This document shows positions 16,882 through 23,749 of a stretch of DNA of 64,000 nt, piece by piece. Source of the DNA: Streptomyces sp. A0958 (lineage in GTDB: Bacteria > Actinomycetota > Actinomycetes > Streptomycetales > Streptomycetaceae); the NCBI RefSeq assembly GCF_004795035.1, contig NZ_SSBK01000034.1:1-64000 (forward strand), read 5' to 3'. Positions within the stretch are counted from its first letter, which is position 1; every line of letters begins with the position of its first letter. A model generated the notes under the pieces. It had not been told where the DNA came from, made no database searches, and was given only the letters and a program-made list of their open reading frames with translations. The position numbers were made by a program, and so were the translations under genes.

Positions 16882-16893
16882 TGGACTGGACCA
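16882..16893. promoter_or_regulatory. Imperfect dre-like operator
   Basis: TGGACTGGACCA matches the dre core TGGTCTAGACCA at 10 of 12 positions and lies in the divergent region between a chitin-binding protease and a small secreted protein. Similar variants occur before Streptomyces chitinase genes. The two mismatches make this tentative. Confidence 0.4.
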
Positions 16894-17027
16894 AATATGG
16901 GCAACGCTCTTGTCAGCGCGCGCACATGTGTGGAGGATTCTTCACGCGATCTCCGGAAGTGTCATGAATCTGACACGTCGCGAACGCGCCATGAGTGGGG
17001 TGTTCGGCGGATCGCGGCGAGTTCCAC

Positions 17028-17051
17028 ATCACTGGACCCATCACTGGACCC
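17028..17051 (+). repeat. Two tandem 12-bp direct repeats
   Basis: ATCACTGGACCC occurs twice in exact tandem directly before the ribosome binding site of the small secreted protein gene. It lies in the untranslated leader, so it may be slippage, a duplication, or a protein or RNA-binding site. Confidence 0.8.
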
Positions 17052-17061
17052 AAGGAGTCTC

Positions 17062-17388
17062 ATGTTCGGGAAGCGCAGTGTGATCGGTACCGCAGCCGTT
17101 GCCATGGCCGCCGTCGGCGCGATGCTGACCTCGGCCCCCTCCGCCCAGGCGGCGCCGACCAACTGCACGGTCTCCTACGGGGGCGGTGCGGGCAGCACGA
17201 TCTCCAGCCTGTGCACCGGCGGGACCGGGCACCACCGCATCCACGCGGTGCTCAACGCGCTGGACCCCCGGCTTCCGCAGCGGATCGTCCTCGGCGACTG
17301 GGCCCCCGTGGGCCAGGCGTCCGTCGCCACCAACCCGTGGGGCCCGGGTTACATCCAGTCGATCTGGTCGGAGACCGTCGACTGGTGA
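17062..17388 (+). CDS. Small secreted protein of unknown function
   Basis: This 108-aa protein has a signal peptide (KRSVIGTAAVAMAAVGAMLT, cleavage probably after SAQA near residue 32) and a mature domain of about 76 aa. The mature part has two Cys (CTVSYGGG and SSLCTGG) that could form a disulfide, a HHRIHAVLNAL helix and the ending SIWSETVDW. AAGGAG at 17052-17057 supports the ATG at 17062. I do not recognise the family. It is probably a small extracellular protein, and it has its own terminator directly downstream. Confidence 0.75.
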   Translation: MFGKRSVIGTAAVAMAAVGAMLTSAPSAQAAPTNCTVSYGGGAGSTISSLCTGGTGHHRIHAVLNALDPRLPQRIVLGDWAPVGQASVATNPWGPGYIQSIWSETVDW

Positions 17389-17404
17389 CCGTGCGCGCGC
17401 ACGA

Positions 17405-17440
17405 CTGAGGGGCGGCCGCGCTCGCGCGGCCGCCCCTCAG
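17405..17440 (+). terminator. Strong stem-loop terminator
   Basis: The arms at 17405-17420 and 17425-17440 are perfect 16-bp complements around a 4-nt loop (CTCG), 16 bp after the stop of the small secreted protein gene. Confidence 0.85.
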
Positions 17441-17570
17441 GGGCTTGCGGCGGGATATGCGCAGGCCCGCCCAACATCATCACTTCGAGTGAAACTGTGG
17501 CCTGCGCTTGCGGTCCGGAACCCACGGTTGCGACGCTGTCGCAGTCTGTCAACCTCTTGGGGAGTGGCCT

Positions 17571-18323
17571 GTGGCTTTCGGTGAGCGGCCCGCCTATCTG
17601 CGTGTGGCGAGCGATCTGAGGGAGAAGATCGTCAACGGTTCGCTGCCGCCGCATACGCGCCTGCCGTCGCAGGCGCGCATCCGCGAGGAGTACGGGGTCT
17701 CGGACACCGTCGCGCTGGAGGCGCGCAAGGTCCTGATGGCCGAGGGACTGGTCGAGGGCCGGTCCGGCTCCGGTACGTATGTGCGCGAGCGCCCGGTCCC
17801 GCGCATGATCGAGCGCTCCGGCTTCCGGCCCGAGGCGGGCGCGGGCCCGTTCCGGCAGGAGCAGTCGGCCGAGGGCGCGCGCGGGACCTGGGAGTCGAGG
17901 AGTGAACAGGAGGACGCGAGCCCCGAGATCGCCGAGCGGCTCGGGATCGAACCGGGCGGCCGGGTGATGCGTACGCGCTACGTGTTCCGGGAGGCGGGCG
18001 AGCCGATGATGCTCTCCACCTCCTGGGAACCCCTCGCGATCACGGGGCGCACGCCCGTGATGCTGCCGGAGGAGGGCCCGTTGGGCGGCTGCGGGGTGGT
18101 CGAGCGGATGGCCGCCATCGACGTCGTCGTGGACAACGTGGCCGAGCAGGTCGGAGCGCGCCCGGGGCTGGCGGAGGAGCTCCTGGCGCTGGGCGGTGTG
18201 CCGGGCCATGTGGTGATGGCGATCGAGCGGACCTTCTACGCCTCGGGCCGGCCCGTCGAGACCGCCGACGTGGTGGTGCCCGCCGACCGTTACCGGGTCG
18301 GCTACCGGCTGCCCGTGAGGTGA
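17571..18323 (+). CDS. GntR/HutC-family regulator with UTRA domain
   Basis: The 250-aa protein has a GntR winged helix (about residues 5-68: YLRVASDLREKIVNGSLPPH, SQARIREEYGVSDTVALEAR) and a C-terminal UTRA ligand-binding domain (about 90-245; VMRTRYVFREAGEPMMLSTS and AIERTFYASGRPVETADVVV). HutC-type members bind small metabolites. The GTG at 17571 was chosen because GGGGAG at 17559-17564 sits 6 nt upstream and homologues begin near FGERPAYL. It stands alone between two terminators, so its targets are elsewhere or it controls itself. The ligand is unknown. Confidence 0.87.
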   Translation: MAFGERPAYLRVASDLREKIVNGSLPPHTRLPSQARIREEYGVSDTVALEARKVLMAEGLVEGRSGSGTYVRERPVPRMIERSGFRPEAGAGPFRQEQSAEGARGTWESRSEQEDASPEIAERLGIEPGGRVMRTRYVFREAGEPMMLSTSWEPLAITGRTPVMLPEEGPLGGCGVVERMAAIDVVVDNVAEQVGARPGLAEELLALGGVPGHVVMAIERTFYASGRPVETADVVVPADRYRVGYRLPVR

Positions 18324-18405
18324 CCGCGTCCGGGCGGACGCCTGCGCCCGATTGTCATGTCCCGCTCTTGCTTGCGGTGCCGTAGGGGGCGGCGGGACTT
18401 CTGCG

Positions 18406-18447
18406 ACGCCCTGGGGGCGCATCCGGCCGGATGCGCCCCCAGGGCGT
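18406..18447 (+). terminator. 42-bp perfect palindrome, terminator of the GntR gene
   Basis: The arms at 18406-18426 and 18427-18447 are perfectly complementary over 21 bp, about 80 bp after the GntR stop. The hairpin would close at its centre with a minimal loop. It precedes the small SPOR gene. Confidence 0.75.
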
Positions 18448-18607
18448 TGATCCGTTCCTGGCTGGATCGGTGCCTCTTTGTGCAAAGTCGTATGCGGTGA
18501 GTGAAGGTCAGGCGTACGCTCGGGCATATGCGTACTGCGGTTTCCTGGGGTTCCTTAGAAGCGTGCACGTCGTTCAGGGGAGGGGCGCGATGCTCGGGAG
18601 AAACACG

Positions 18608-18790
18608 ATGAGTGACAGCGGTGCCGTGCTCCCATGGCTGGTGATACGGCAGGACGACAACGGCAACCGCTACCGCGTGGGCAGGTATGCCACGCAGGAC
18701 GAGGCCCAGCGGACGGCCGACAAGTTGCAGGACCGCGGCCACGAACAGCTCTACTGGGTGGAACGGATAGGGCAGGCCGCGCGACCCTAG
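18608..18790 (+). CDS. Small SPOR-like domain protein
   Basis: This 60-aa protein consists almost entirely of a SPOR-like unit: LPWLVIRQDDNGNRYRVGRY, ATQDEAQRTADKLQDRGHEQ, then LYWVERI. SPOR domains of larger proteins bind denuded peptidoglycan, but this short actinobacterial version has no signal peptide and its role is unknown. ATG 18608 has GGGAG upstream. ATG 18590 (six residues longer) also has a good ribosome binding site and cannot be excluded. Confidence 0.75.
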   Translation: MSDSGAVLPWLVIRQDDNGNRYRVGRYATQDEAQRTADKLQDRGHEQLYWVERIGQAARP

Positions 18791-18873
18791 TGCGCCGGTG
18801 CGTTGCCCGGTGAGGGTTTGACCCCCCGTGGGCTTTTTCAGGGGCCCCGGGGTGGGGCGTTACGCTCCCCGTC

Positions 18874-19617
18874 ATGACTGATCGCGTGGTGGTGGCCGGG
18901 GCCGTCTACGACCGGGGGCGGCTGCTGGCCGCGCGCCGCAGCGCGCCGCCGGAGCTGGCCGGCCGCTGGGAGCTGCCCGGCGGCAAGGTCGAACCGGGGG
19001 AGAGCGGCGAACAGGCCCTCGTGCGCGAACTCCGCGAGGAGCTGGGCGTGGAGACGGAGCCTCTGGAGCGCATCCCCGGCGAATGGCCCCTGGCGCGCGG
19101 CTACGTCCTGCGCGTGTGGACCGCCCGGCTGGTGTCCGGCGTGCCCGCGCCCCTGGAGGACCACGATGAGCTGCGCTGGCTCGGGCCCGGCGAGAGCGAC
19201 ACGGTCGACTGGCTGGAGCAGGACCGGCCCGCCGTCGCGGAGGCCGTACGCCGACTGCCCGGCGCCGCCCCGCGCCAAGCCCGGAGCCGCCCCGCGCCAA
19301 GCACGGAGCCGCCCCGCGCCAAGCACGGAGCCGCCCCGCGCCAAGCACGGAGCCGCCCCGCGCTGAGCCCGGGGGCAGCCCCGAGCTGGGCCCGGCGCTC
19401 AGCACGGGGGTGGCCCGAGCTGAGCCCGGCGCCGCCCCGCGCTGTGCCCCGCGCGGAGCACGGGGGCGCGGCGTGCGGCGCATGCCCCTGGGCGGAGCGA
19501 CCGAGGTGCGGTGCGTGGCGCCGCGTCTGTGCGCCCCCGCCTCCCGGGCACCCGTACGTGCGCACCGCCGTACACCCGTACGCCCCGCGTGTCGAGGGCG
19601 GCGGTATTTCAGCCTGA
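18874..19617 (+). CDS. Nudix (MutT-like) hydrolase with repeat-derived C-terminal tail
   Basis: The first 130 residues are a complete Nudix domain. The box is GGKVEPGESGEQALVRELRE followed by ELGV (about residues 36-59), with the metal-binding Glu residues present. Size and position fit MutT-type 8-oxo-dGTP diphosphatases that clean the nucleotide pool. Beyond residue 130 the frame continues about 117 aa through a 22-bp tandem repeat and GC-rich sequence. Because 22 is not a multiple of 3, the repeat is read in all three frames in turn, giving Pro/Arg/Ala-rich low-complexity sequence. The tail is probably an acquired extension after loss of the original stop and is unlikely to fold. Confidence 0.88.
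   Translation: MTDRVVVAGAVYDRGRLLAARRSAPPELAGRWELPGGKVEPGESGEQALVRELREELGVETEPLERIPGEWPLARGYVLRVWTARLVSGVPAPLEDHDELRWLGPGESDTVDWLEQDRPAVAEAVRRLPGAAPRQARSRPAPSTEPPRAKHGAAPRQARSRPALSPGAAPSWARRSARGWPELSPAPPRAVPRAEHGGAACGACPWAERPRCGAWRRVCAPPPPGHPYVRTAVHPYAPRVEGGGISA
19264..19373 (+). repeat. 22-bp tandem repeat within the Nudix gene
   Basis: Four units of 22 bp (19264-19285, 19286-19307, 19308-19329, 19330-19351), each containing CCCCGCGCCAAGC, are identical except for one base in unit 1. A fifth, degenerate unit runs to about 19373. Weaker copies of AGCACGGGG continue to about 19465. The unit length breaks codon phase, which explains the odd protein tail. Confidence 0.9.
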
Positions 19618-19686
19618 TTATCGGGTATGTGCTGTTTAGCCCCCGCATGCAGGGCGTCACCGTTGCCGGCCCTGGGAGTGATCGGT

Positions 19687-20106
19687 GTGACCGATACCGA
19701 AGGCGACCGCGCCGAGTGGAGCTTTCCGGCTGTCCCCGGCGCCGTGCGCACCGCCCGGCACGCCGTTCAGGACACGCTGCGCTGCTGGGGGCTCGACGCC
19801 GCCGTCGGCGACGAGGCGGTTCTGCTGGTCAGCGAGCTGGTGACCAACTCCATGCGTTACACGGACGGTCCCATCGGGGTGCGCCTCATGCGCCCGTGCC
19901 CCGACGGGGACCGCTCCGGCGCCCACCCCGGACTCCTGGTGGAAGTCTCCGATCCGCTTCCGGAACCGCCCACCGCACGTGCGCCGGGGCCCGAGGACGA
20001 GAGCGGCAGAGGACTCCAGCTCGTGGCCTGCGCGGCCCGGCGCTGGGGGACCAGGCGGGGAAAGAGCGGCAAGACGGTGTGGTTCGAGCTGGCCCTGCCT
20101 GGTTAG
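19687..20106 (+). CDS. HATPase_c (anti-sigma-like) ATP-binding protein
   Basis: This 139-aa protein is a single HATPase_c domain of the RsbW/SpoIIAB-like type common in Streptomyces. The N-box is LLVSELVTNSMRYTDG (about residues 50-65), the G1-like region is in LLVEVSDPLPEPP, and G2 is ESGRGLQLVACAARRW with the ending KTVWFELALPG. Such proteins bind ATP and may phosphorylate or sequester anti-anti-sigma partners. GTG 19687 was chosen because GGGAG lies at 19674-19678 and the earlier ATG at 19627 adds a non-conserved leader. It is followed by a larger signalling protein whose C-terminal domain is homologous to it. Confidence 0.83.
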   Translation: MTDTEGDRAEWSFPAVPGAVRTARHAVQDTLRCWGLDAAVGDEAVLLVSELVTNSMRYTDGPIGVRLMRPCPDGDRSGAHPGLLVEVSDPLPEPPTARAPGPEDESGRGLQLVACAARRWGTRRGKSGKTVWFELALPG

Positions 20107-20266
20107 GAGTGAGGTGGGACGCACAGCGATCACCGGAGGTCGGGCAGAACCTGGCTGAAAGGGACTGAGACCGTGCTGTGATCGTGAACGCCGTGCCGGA
20201 CGGGGCCGTAGTGCTGAATACTGCGGGCATGACCGGTCCGGTGTGTGAGCTGGAGGGGACGGTCGC

Positions 20267-22858
20267 GTGAGCGAAATACCTGGGACAGCGGGCGACGTCG
20301 TGTGGCAGAGCAGTCCGCCCGGCTCGATCTACGACTACATCAGAGTCGCCTCCTTCTCGATCGGGCCCGACGGCCTGATCGAGCAGTGGAGCCGCCGGGC
20401 CGCCGGTCTCTTCGGCGTTGCCGCGCACCAGGCGGTGGGCAAGGACCCGGTCGAGGCGTTCCTGCCCGGCGAGATGCGCCGGGAGGGCCGCCGCCGGATC
20501 GGCGAGGTGCTCGACGGCAAGGAGTGGACGGGCCTCGTCCCCTTCCGGATGCCCGGCGAGGACGGTGTGCACGGGCTCGCCGAGATCTATGTGATGCCCA
20601 GTGAGACGGCCACGGGCGAGCGGGCGGCCGTCTGCATCGTCGTGGACGTCCGCGCGCTGCGCCGGATCGAGACGGATCTCGCCGCCTCGCAGGCGATTTT
20701 CGGCCAATCTCCTTTCGGTTTCGTCCTCTTCGGCACCGACCTCACCGTCGTACGGGCCAACGAGCGGTTCGCCACCGTCTTCGGCGGCCGGCCCGACGAC
20801 CACCGCGGGCGCACCGTCGGCGACTACCTCGCCGGCGCGGAGGCGGATCGGCTGACGGCCACCCTCGAACGGGTCCTGGAGACGGGCAACTCCGTCACCG
20901 ACCTCCAGCTCGTCGGCATGGCCCCGGGCGACACCGAGCGCCGCCACTGGTCGATGAACCTCTACCGGGTGCACAGCGGATCGGGCCGCCCCACCGGCAT
21001 CGCCGGCCTCGCCACCGACGTGACCCGGCGTCACACGGCCGCCCGAGAAGCCGCCAGCGCCCGCCGCAACCTCGCCCTGCTCAACGAGGCGAGCGCCCGC
21101 ATCGGCAACTCCCTGGACCTGGAGACCACCGCCCGCGAACTCCTCGACGTCGCCGTCCCCGTCTTCTGCGACCTCGCGTCGGTCGACCTCTACCAGGCAC
21201 TCCTCACCGGCGACGAGGCGGCGCCCGGCAGCTGGAGCCCGCTGGCGGGGGAAGCGATCGGCGGTTCCGCCGAACTGCGCCGCGTCGCCTTCGCCAGTGC
21301 CGTGTCGGACGCCCTGCCCGCCCCCGCCGCGTCCGACTCCGGCCCGCCGGGCGCCGCCGCCGGGCCCCCCGCGCTCGGCGCCGTGCACCGCTACCCCTCC
21401 GGCTCGCCCTGCGCCGTCGCCCTGCGCACCGGCCGGGTGGCGGACGTGCCGGGCGACGACCGGGGCTTCGTGCAGTCCACGCTCGCCGTGCCGATGGTCG
21501 CCCACGACACCGTGGTCGGCCTGGTTCGGTTCTCCCGTACGAAGGGCAGCGAGCCGTTCGACGACCGGGACCGGGCCCTGGCCACCGAGCTGGCCGCCCG
21601 CGCCGCCGTCTGCATCGACAACGCCCGCCTCTACCGCCGCGAGCACGAACGCGCCCTGATCCTCCAGCGCAGCCTGCTCCCCCCGGGCGACCCCGAGGCC
21701 GCCGGGCTCGACATCGCCTGCCGCTATCTGCCGGGCAACACCGCCACCGAGGTGGGCGGCGACTGGTTCGACGTGATCGAGCTGCCCGGGCACCGCACCG
21801 CCCTCGTCGTCGGTGACGTGATGGGCCGCGGGCTGCGCGCCGCCGTGGCCATGGGCGAACTGCGCACCGCCGTCCGCACCCTGGCCCTGCTCGACCTGGA
21901 GCCCGCCGAGGTGCTGTCCGCACTGGACGAGGTCGCCCGGGGGCTCGGCACCCCCGGCGCGGCCTCCTCGTCCGGCGGCGGGGGAGCCCAGTGGCCCGCG
22001 CGGGCCGCGCACAAGTCCCGCGAGGCCGACCTCTCCGAGGTGTACCTCGCGACCTGCGTCTACGCCGTCTACGACCCGGTCACCCGGCGCTGCACCTTCG
22101 CCAACGCCGGCCACCTGCCGCCCGTGGTGGTCGAGCCGGGCGAGGCCGCGCTGCTCCTCGACGTACCGCCCGGGATGCCGCTCGGCGTCGGCGGTGAACC
22201 CTTCGAGGAGGTCGAGGTCGAGCTCAAGGAGGGCGCACTGCTGGCTCTTTACACCGACGGTCTCGTCGAGTCGCGCGACCACCCGCTGGACGAGGGCCTT
22301 GCCGCGCTCCGCGACGCCCTGGTCGAACCGGCCCGCCCGCTCGAAGACGTCTGCGACCGCGTACTGACCTCGCTCGACACCCGGCACGGCGAGGACGACA
22401 TCGCGCTGCTGATGGCCCGCATCCAGGGCCTGCCCACCGAGGCCGTCGGCGACTGGCGGCTGCCCCGCGAGCTCCGCTCGGTCGGCCGCGCCCGCGAACT
22501 GGCCCGCGACCAGCTGACCGCCTGGGGCCTGGAGGAGCTGGTGGACACCACCGAACTCCTGGTCAGCGAGCTGGTCACCAACGCCCTGCGGTACGGCGAG
22601 GGGGAGATCCGGCTCCGGCTGCTGCGCGACCGCACCCTGGTCTGCGAGGTGTGGGACGCCGGTCTCGTCCAGCCCAGGCGCCGGCGTGCCCGCGACACGG
22701 ACGAGGGCGGGCGCGGCCTCCAGCTGGTCGGCCTCCTCAGCGCGGCCTGGGGGGCCAGGCGGACCCCGCGCGGCAAGACCGTCTGGTTCGAGCTCCCGCT
22801 GCCGGACGGCCGGCCGGCCGCCGAGCGCTCGGTGGAGGAACTGCTCAGCATGTTCTGA
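20267..22858 (+). CDS. PAS-PAS-GAF-SpoIIE phosphatase with C-terminal HATPase domain
   Basis: The 863-aa protein combines sensing and output domains. There are two PAS domains (about 25-120 and 140-255), a GAF domain (about 270-465), a PP2C-type SpoIIE phosphatase (about 475-720, with VGGDWFDVIELPGHRTALVV, GDVMGRGLRA, FANAGHLPP and LYTDGLVESRD), and a HATPase domain (about 730-855, LLVSELVTNALRYGEG and GRGLQLVGLLSAAWG). Metal-binding Asp residues of the phosphatase are present. It probably tunes a partner-switching sigma factor cascade by dephosphorylating an anti-anti-sigma factor and acting as anti-sigma kinase. GTG 20267 has GGAGGGG upstream. The signal is unknown. Confidence 0.9.
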   Translation: MSEIPGTAGDVVWQSSPPGSIYDYIRVASFSIGPDGLIEQWSRRAAGLFGVAAHQAVGKDPVEAFLPGEMRREGRRRIGEVLDGKEWTGLVPFRMPGEDGVHGLAEIYVMPSETATGERAAVCIVVDVRALRRIETDLAASQAIFGQSPFGFVLFGTDLTVVRANERFATVFGGRPDDHRGRTVGDYLAGAEADRLTATLERVLETGNSVTDLQLVGMAPGDTERRHWSMNLYRVHSGSGRPTGIAGLATDVTRRHTAAREAASARRNLALLNEASARIGNSLDLETTARELLDVAVPVFCDLASVDLYQALLTGDEAAPGSWSPLAGEAIGGSAELRRVAFASAVSDALPAPAASDSGPPGAAAGPPALGAVHRYPSGSPCAVALRTGRVADVPGDDRGFVQSTLAVPMVAHDTVVGLVRFSRTKGSEPFDDRDRALATELAARAAVCIDNARLYRREHERALILQRSLLPPGDPEAAGLDIACRYLPGNTATEVGGDWFDVIELPGHRTALVVGDVMGRGLRAAVAMGELRTAVRTLALLDLEPAEVLSALDEVARGLGTPGAASSSGGGGAQWPARAAHKSREADLSEVYLATCVYAVYDPVTRRCTFANAGHLPPVVVEPGEAALLLDVPPGMPLGVGGEPFEEVEVELKEGALLALYTDGLVESRDHPLDEGLAALRDALVEPARPLEDVCDRVLTSLDTRHGEDDIALLMARIQGLPTEAVGDWRLPRELRSVGRARELARDQLTAWGLEELVDTTELLVSELVTNALRYGEGEIRLRLLRDRTLVCEVWDAGLVQPRRRRARDTDEGGRGLQLVGLLSAAWGARRTPRGKTVWFELPLPDGRPAAERSVEELLSMF

Positions 22859-22885
22859 GACCGCCCCCGGCGCCCCGGGCGCGCT

Positions 22886-23599
22886 TCACTTCGTGGTCTT
22901 CAGCGCGGCGAGGCGCGCCTCCACCTCGGCGCTGTCACCGAGCGCGTCCAGCTGCTCGAACTGGGCGTCCAGCGAGGAGGCGGCCAGCTCCTGCTTGCCG
23001 AGCGCCTTAGCCTCCTCGCGCCGCACCTTGTCCTCGAACCGGCTGAGCTCGCTCGTCGGGTCGAGGACGTCGATGTTCTTGGCGGAGTCCATCATCCGGT
23101 TCTGCGCCTGGGCGGACTTGGCGCGCGCCACCAGCTCGTCCCGCTTGGCCTTCAGCTCCGCCAGCTTCGCCTTCATCTGGTCCAGGCCCGCCTTGAGCTT
23201 GTCGACCACCTCGGTCTGCGCGGCGATGGTCGGCTCGGCGGTCCTCGCCTCCTTCTCCGCCTGGAGCTGGCGGCCGAGCGCGACCTTCGCCAGGTTGTCG
23301 AACTTGTCGGCCTCGGGGCCCGATCCGCCCGCCCGCAGCTCGTCGGCCTTGCGGCTGGCGGCGAGCGCCTTGCCGCCCCACTCCTTCGCCGCCTCGACGT
23401 CCTCGACGTGGTCCTGCTCCATCAGGCGCAGGTTGCCGATGGTGGCGGCCACCGCCTGCTCGGCCTCCGCGATGTTGGACGTGTAGTCGCGGATCAGCTG
23501 GTCCAGCATCTTCTGCGGGTCCTCGGCCTGGTCGAGCAGGGCGTTGATGTTGGCCTTCGCCAGCTGGGTGACGCGGCCGAGAACGGTCTGCTTGCTCAT
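22886..23599 (-). CDS. PspA/IM30-family membrane-stress protein
   Basis: This 237-aa, almost wholly alpha-helical coiled-coil protein matches PspA/Vipp1. It begins MSKQTVLGRVTQLAKANINA, followed by DPQKMLDQLIRDYTSNIAEA, and has long heptad-rich helices. Proteins of this family (ESCRT-III-like) assemble on the inner face of the membrane and protect its integrity under envelope stress. Length is normal. GGAGAGGTGCC precedes the ATG at 23599. It follows the TPM-domain gene on the same strand, a pairing that is common in actinobacteria, so the two probably act together at the membrane. Confidence 0.9.
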   Translation of the reverse strand: MSKQTVLGRVTQLAKANINALLDQAEDPQKMLDQLIRDYTSNIAEAEQAVAATIGNLRLMEQDHVEDVEAAKEWGGKALAASRKADELRAGGSGPEADKFDNLAKVALGRQLQAEKEARTAEPTIAAQTEVVDKLKAGLDQMKAKLAELKAKRDELVARAKSAQAQNRMMDSAKNIDVLDPTSELSRFEDKVRREEAKALGKQELAASSLDAQFEQLDALGDSAEVEARLAALKTTK

Positions 23600-23686
23600 G
23601 GCACCTCTCCTGTGTGTCCGGTCCTGCTGCTCAGTGCGGGCGTGGGAGTGAGGGGGTGGGAGTGCGGTGAAGGGTGAGGGGGCGGG

Positions 23687-23746
23687 CGTACGCGTGGGGC
23701 CGGGGGCGTACGCGTGGGGCCGGGGTCGTACGCGTGGGGCCGGGGT
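23687..23746. repeat. Three tandem 20-bp repeats before pspA
   Basis: The unit CGTACGCGTGGGGCCGGGG plus one base occurs three times in exact 20-bp register (23687-23706, 23707-23726, 23727-23746). It lies between the TPM gene stop (23750) and the PspA start (23599) on the minus strand, within any pspA promoter or the intercistronic mRNA. Confidence 0.9.
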
Positions 23747-23749
23747 CGT

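Larger units (their letters stand above)
16655..17061. other. Divergent promoter region
   Basis: This 407-bp region lies between the divergently transcribed M4 protease and small secreted protein genes and must contain promoters for both. Notable content is the dre-like site at 16882-16893 and two tandem copies of ATCACTGGACCC at 17028-17051. No gene is seen within it. Confidence 0.55.

Noticed and set aside
19264..19373. Possible CRISPR array
   Set aside because: The 22-bp units are directly adjacent without unique spacers, so this is a simple tandem repeat inside a gene.
19886..22387. 833-codon open frame on the minus strand opposite the SpoIIE phosphatase gene
   Set aside because: Low-complexity Gly/Arg/Val-rich translation without domains. 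The plus strand encodes a complete PAS-GAF-SpoIIE-HATPase protein.
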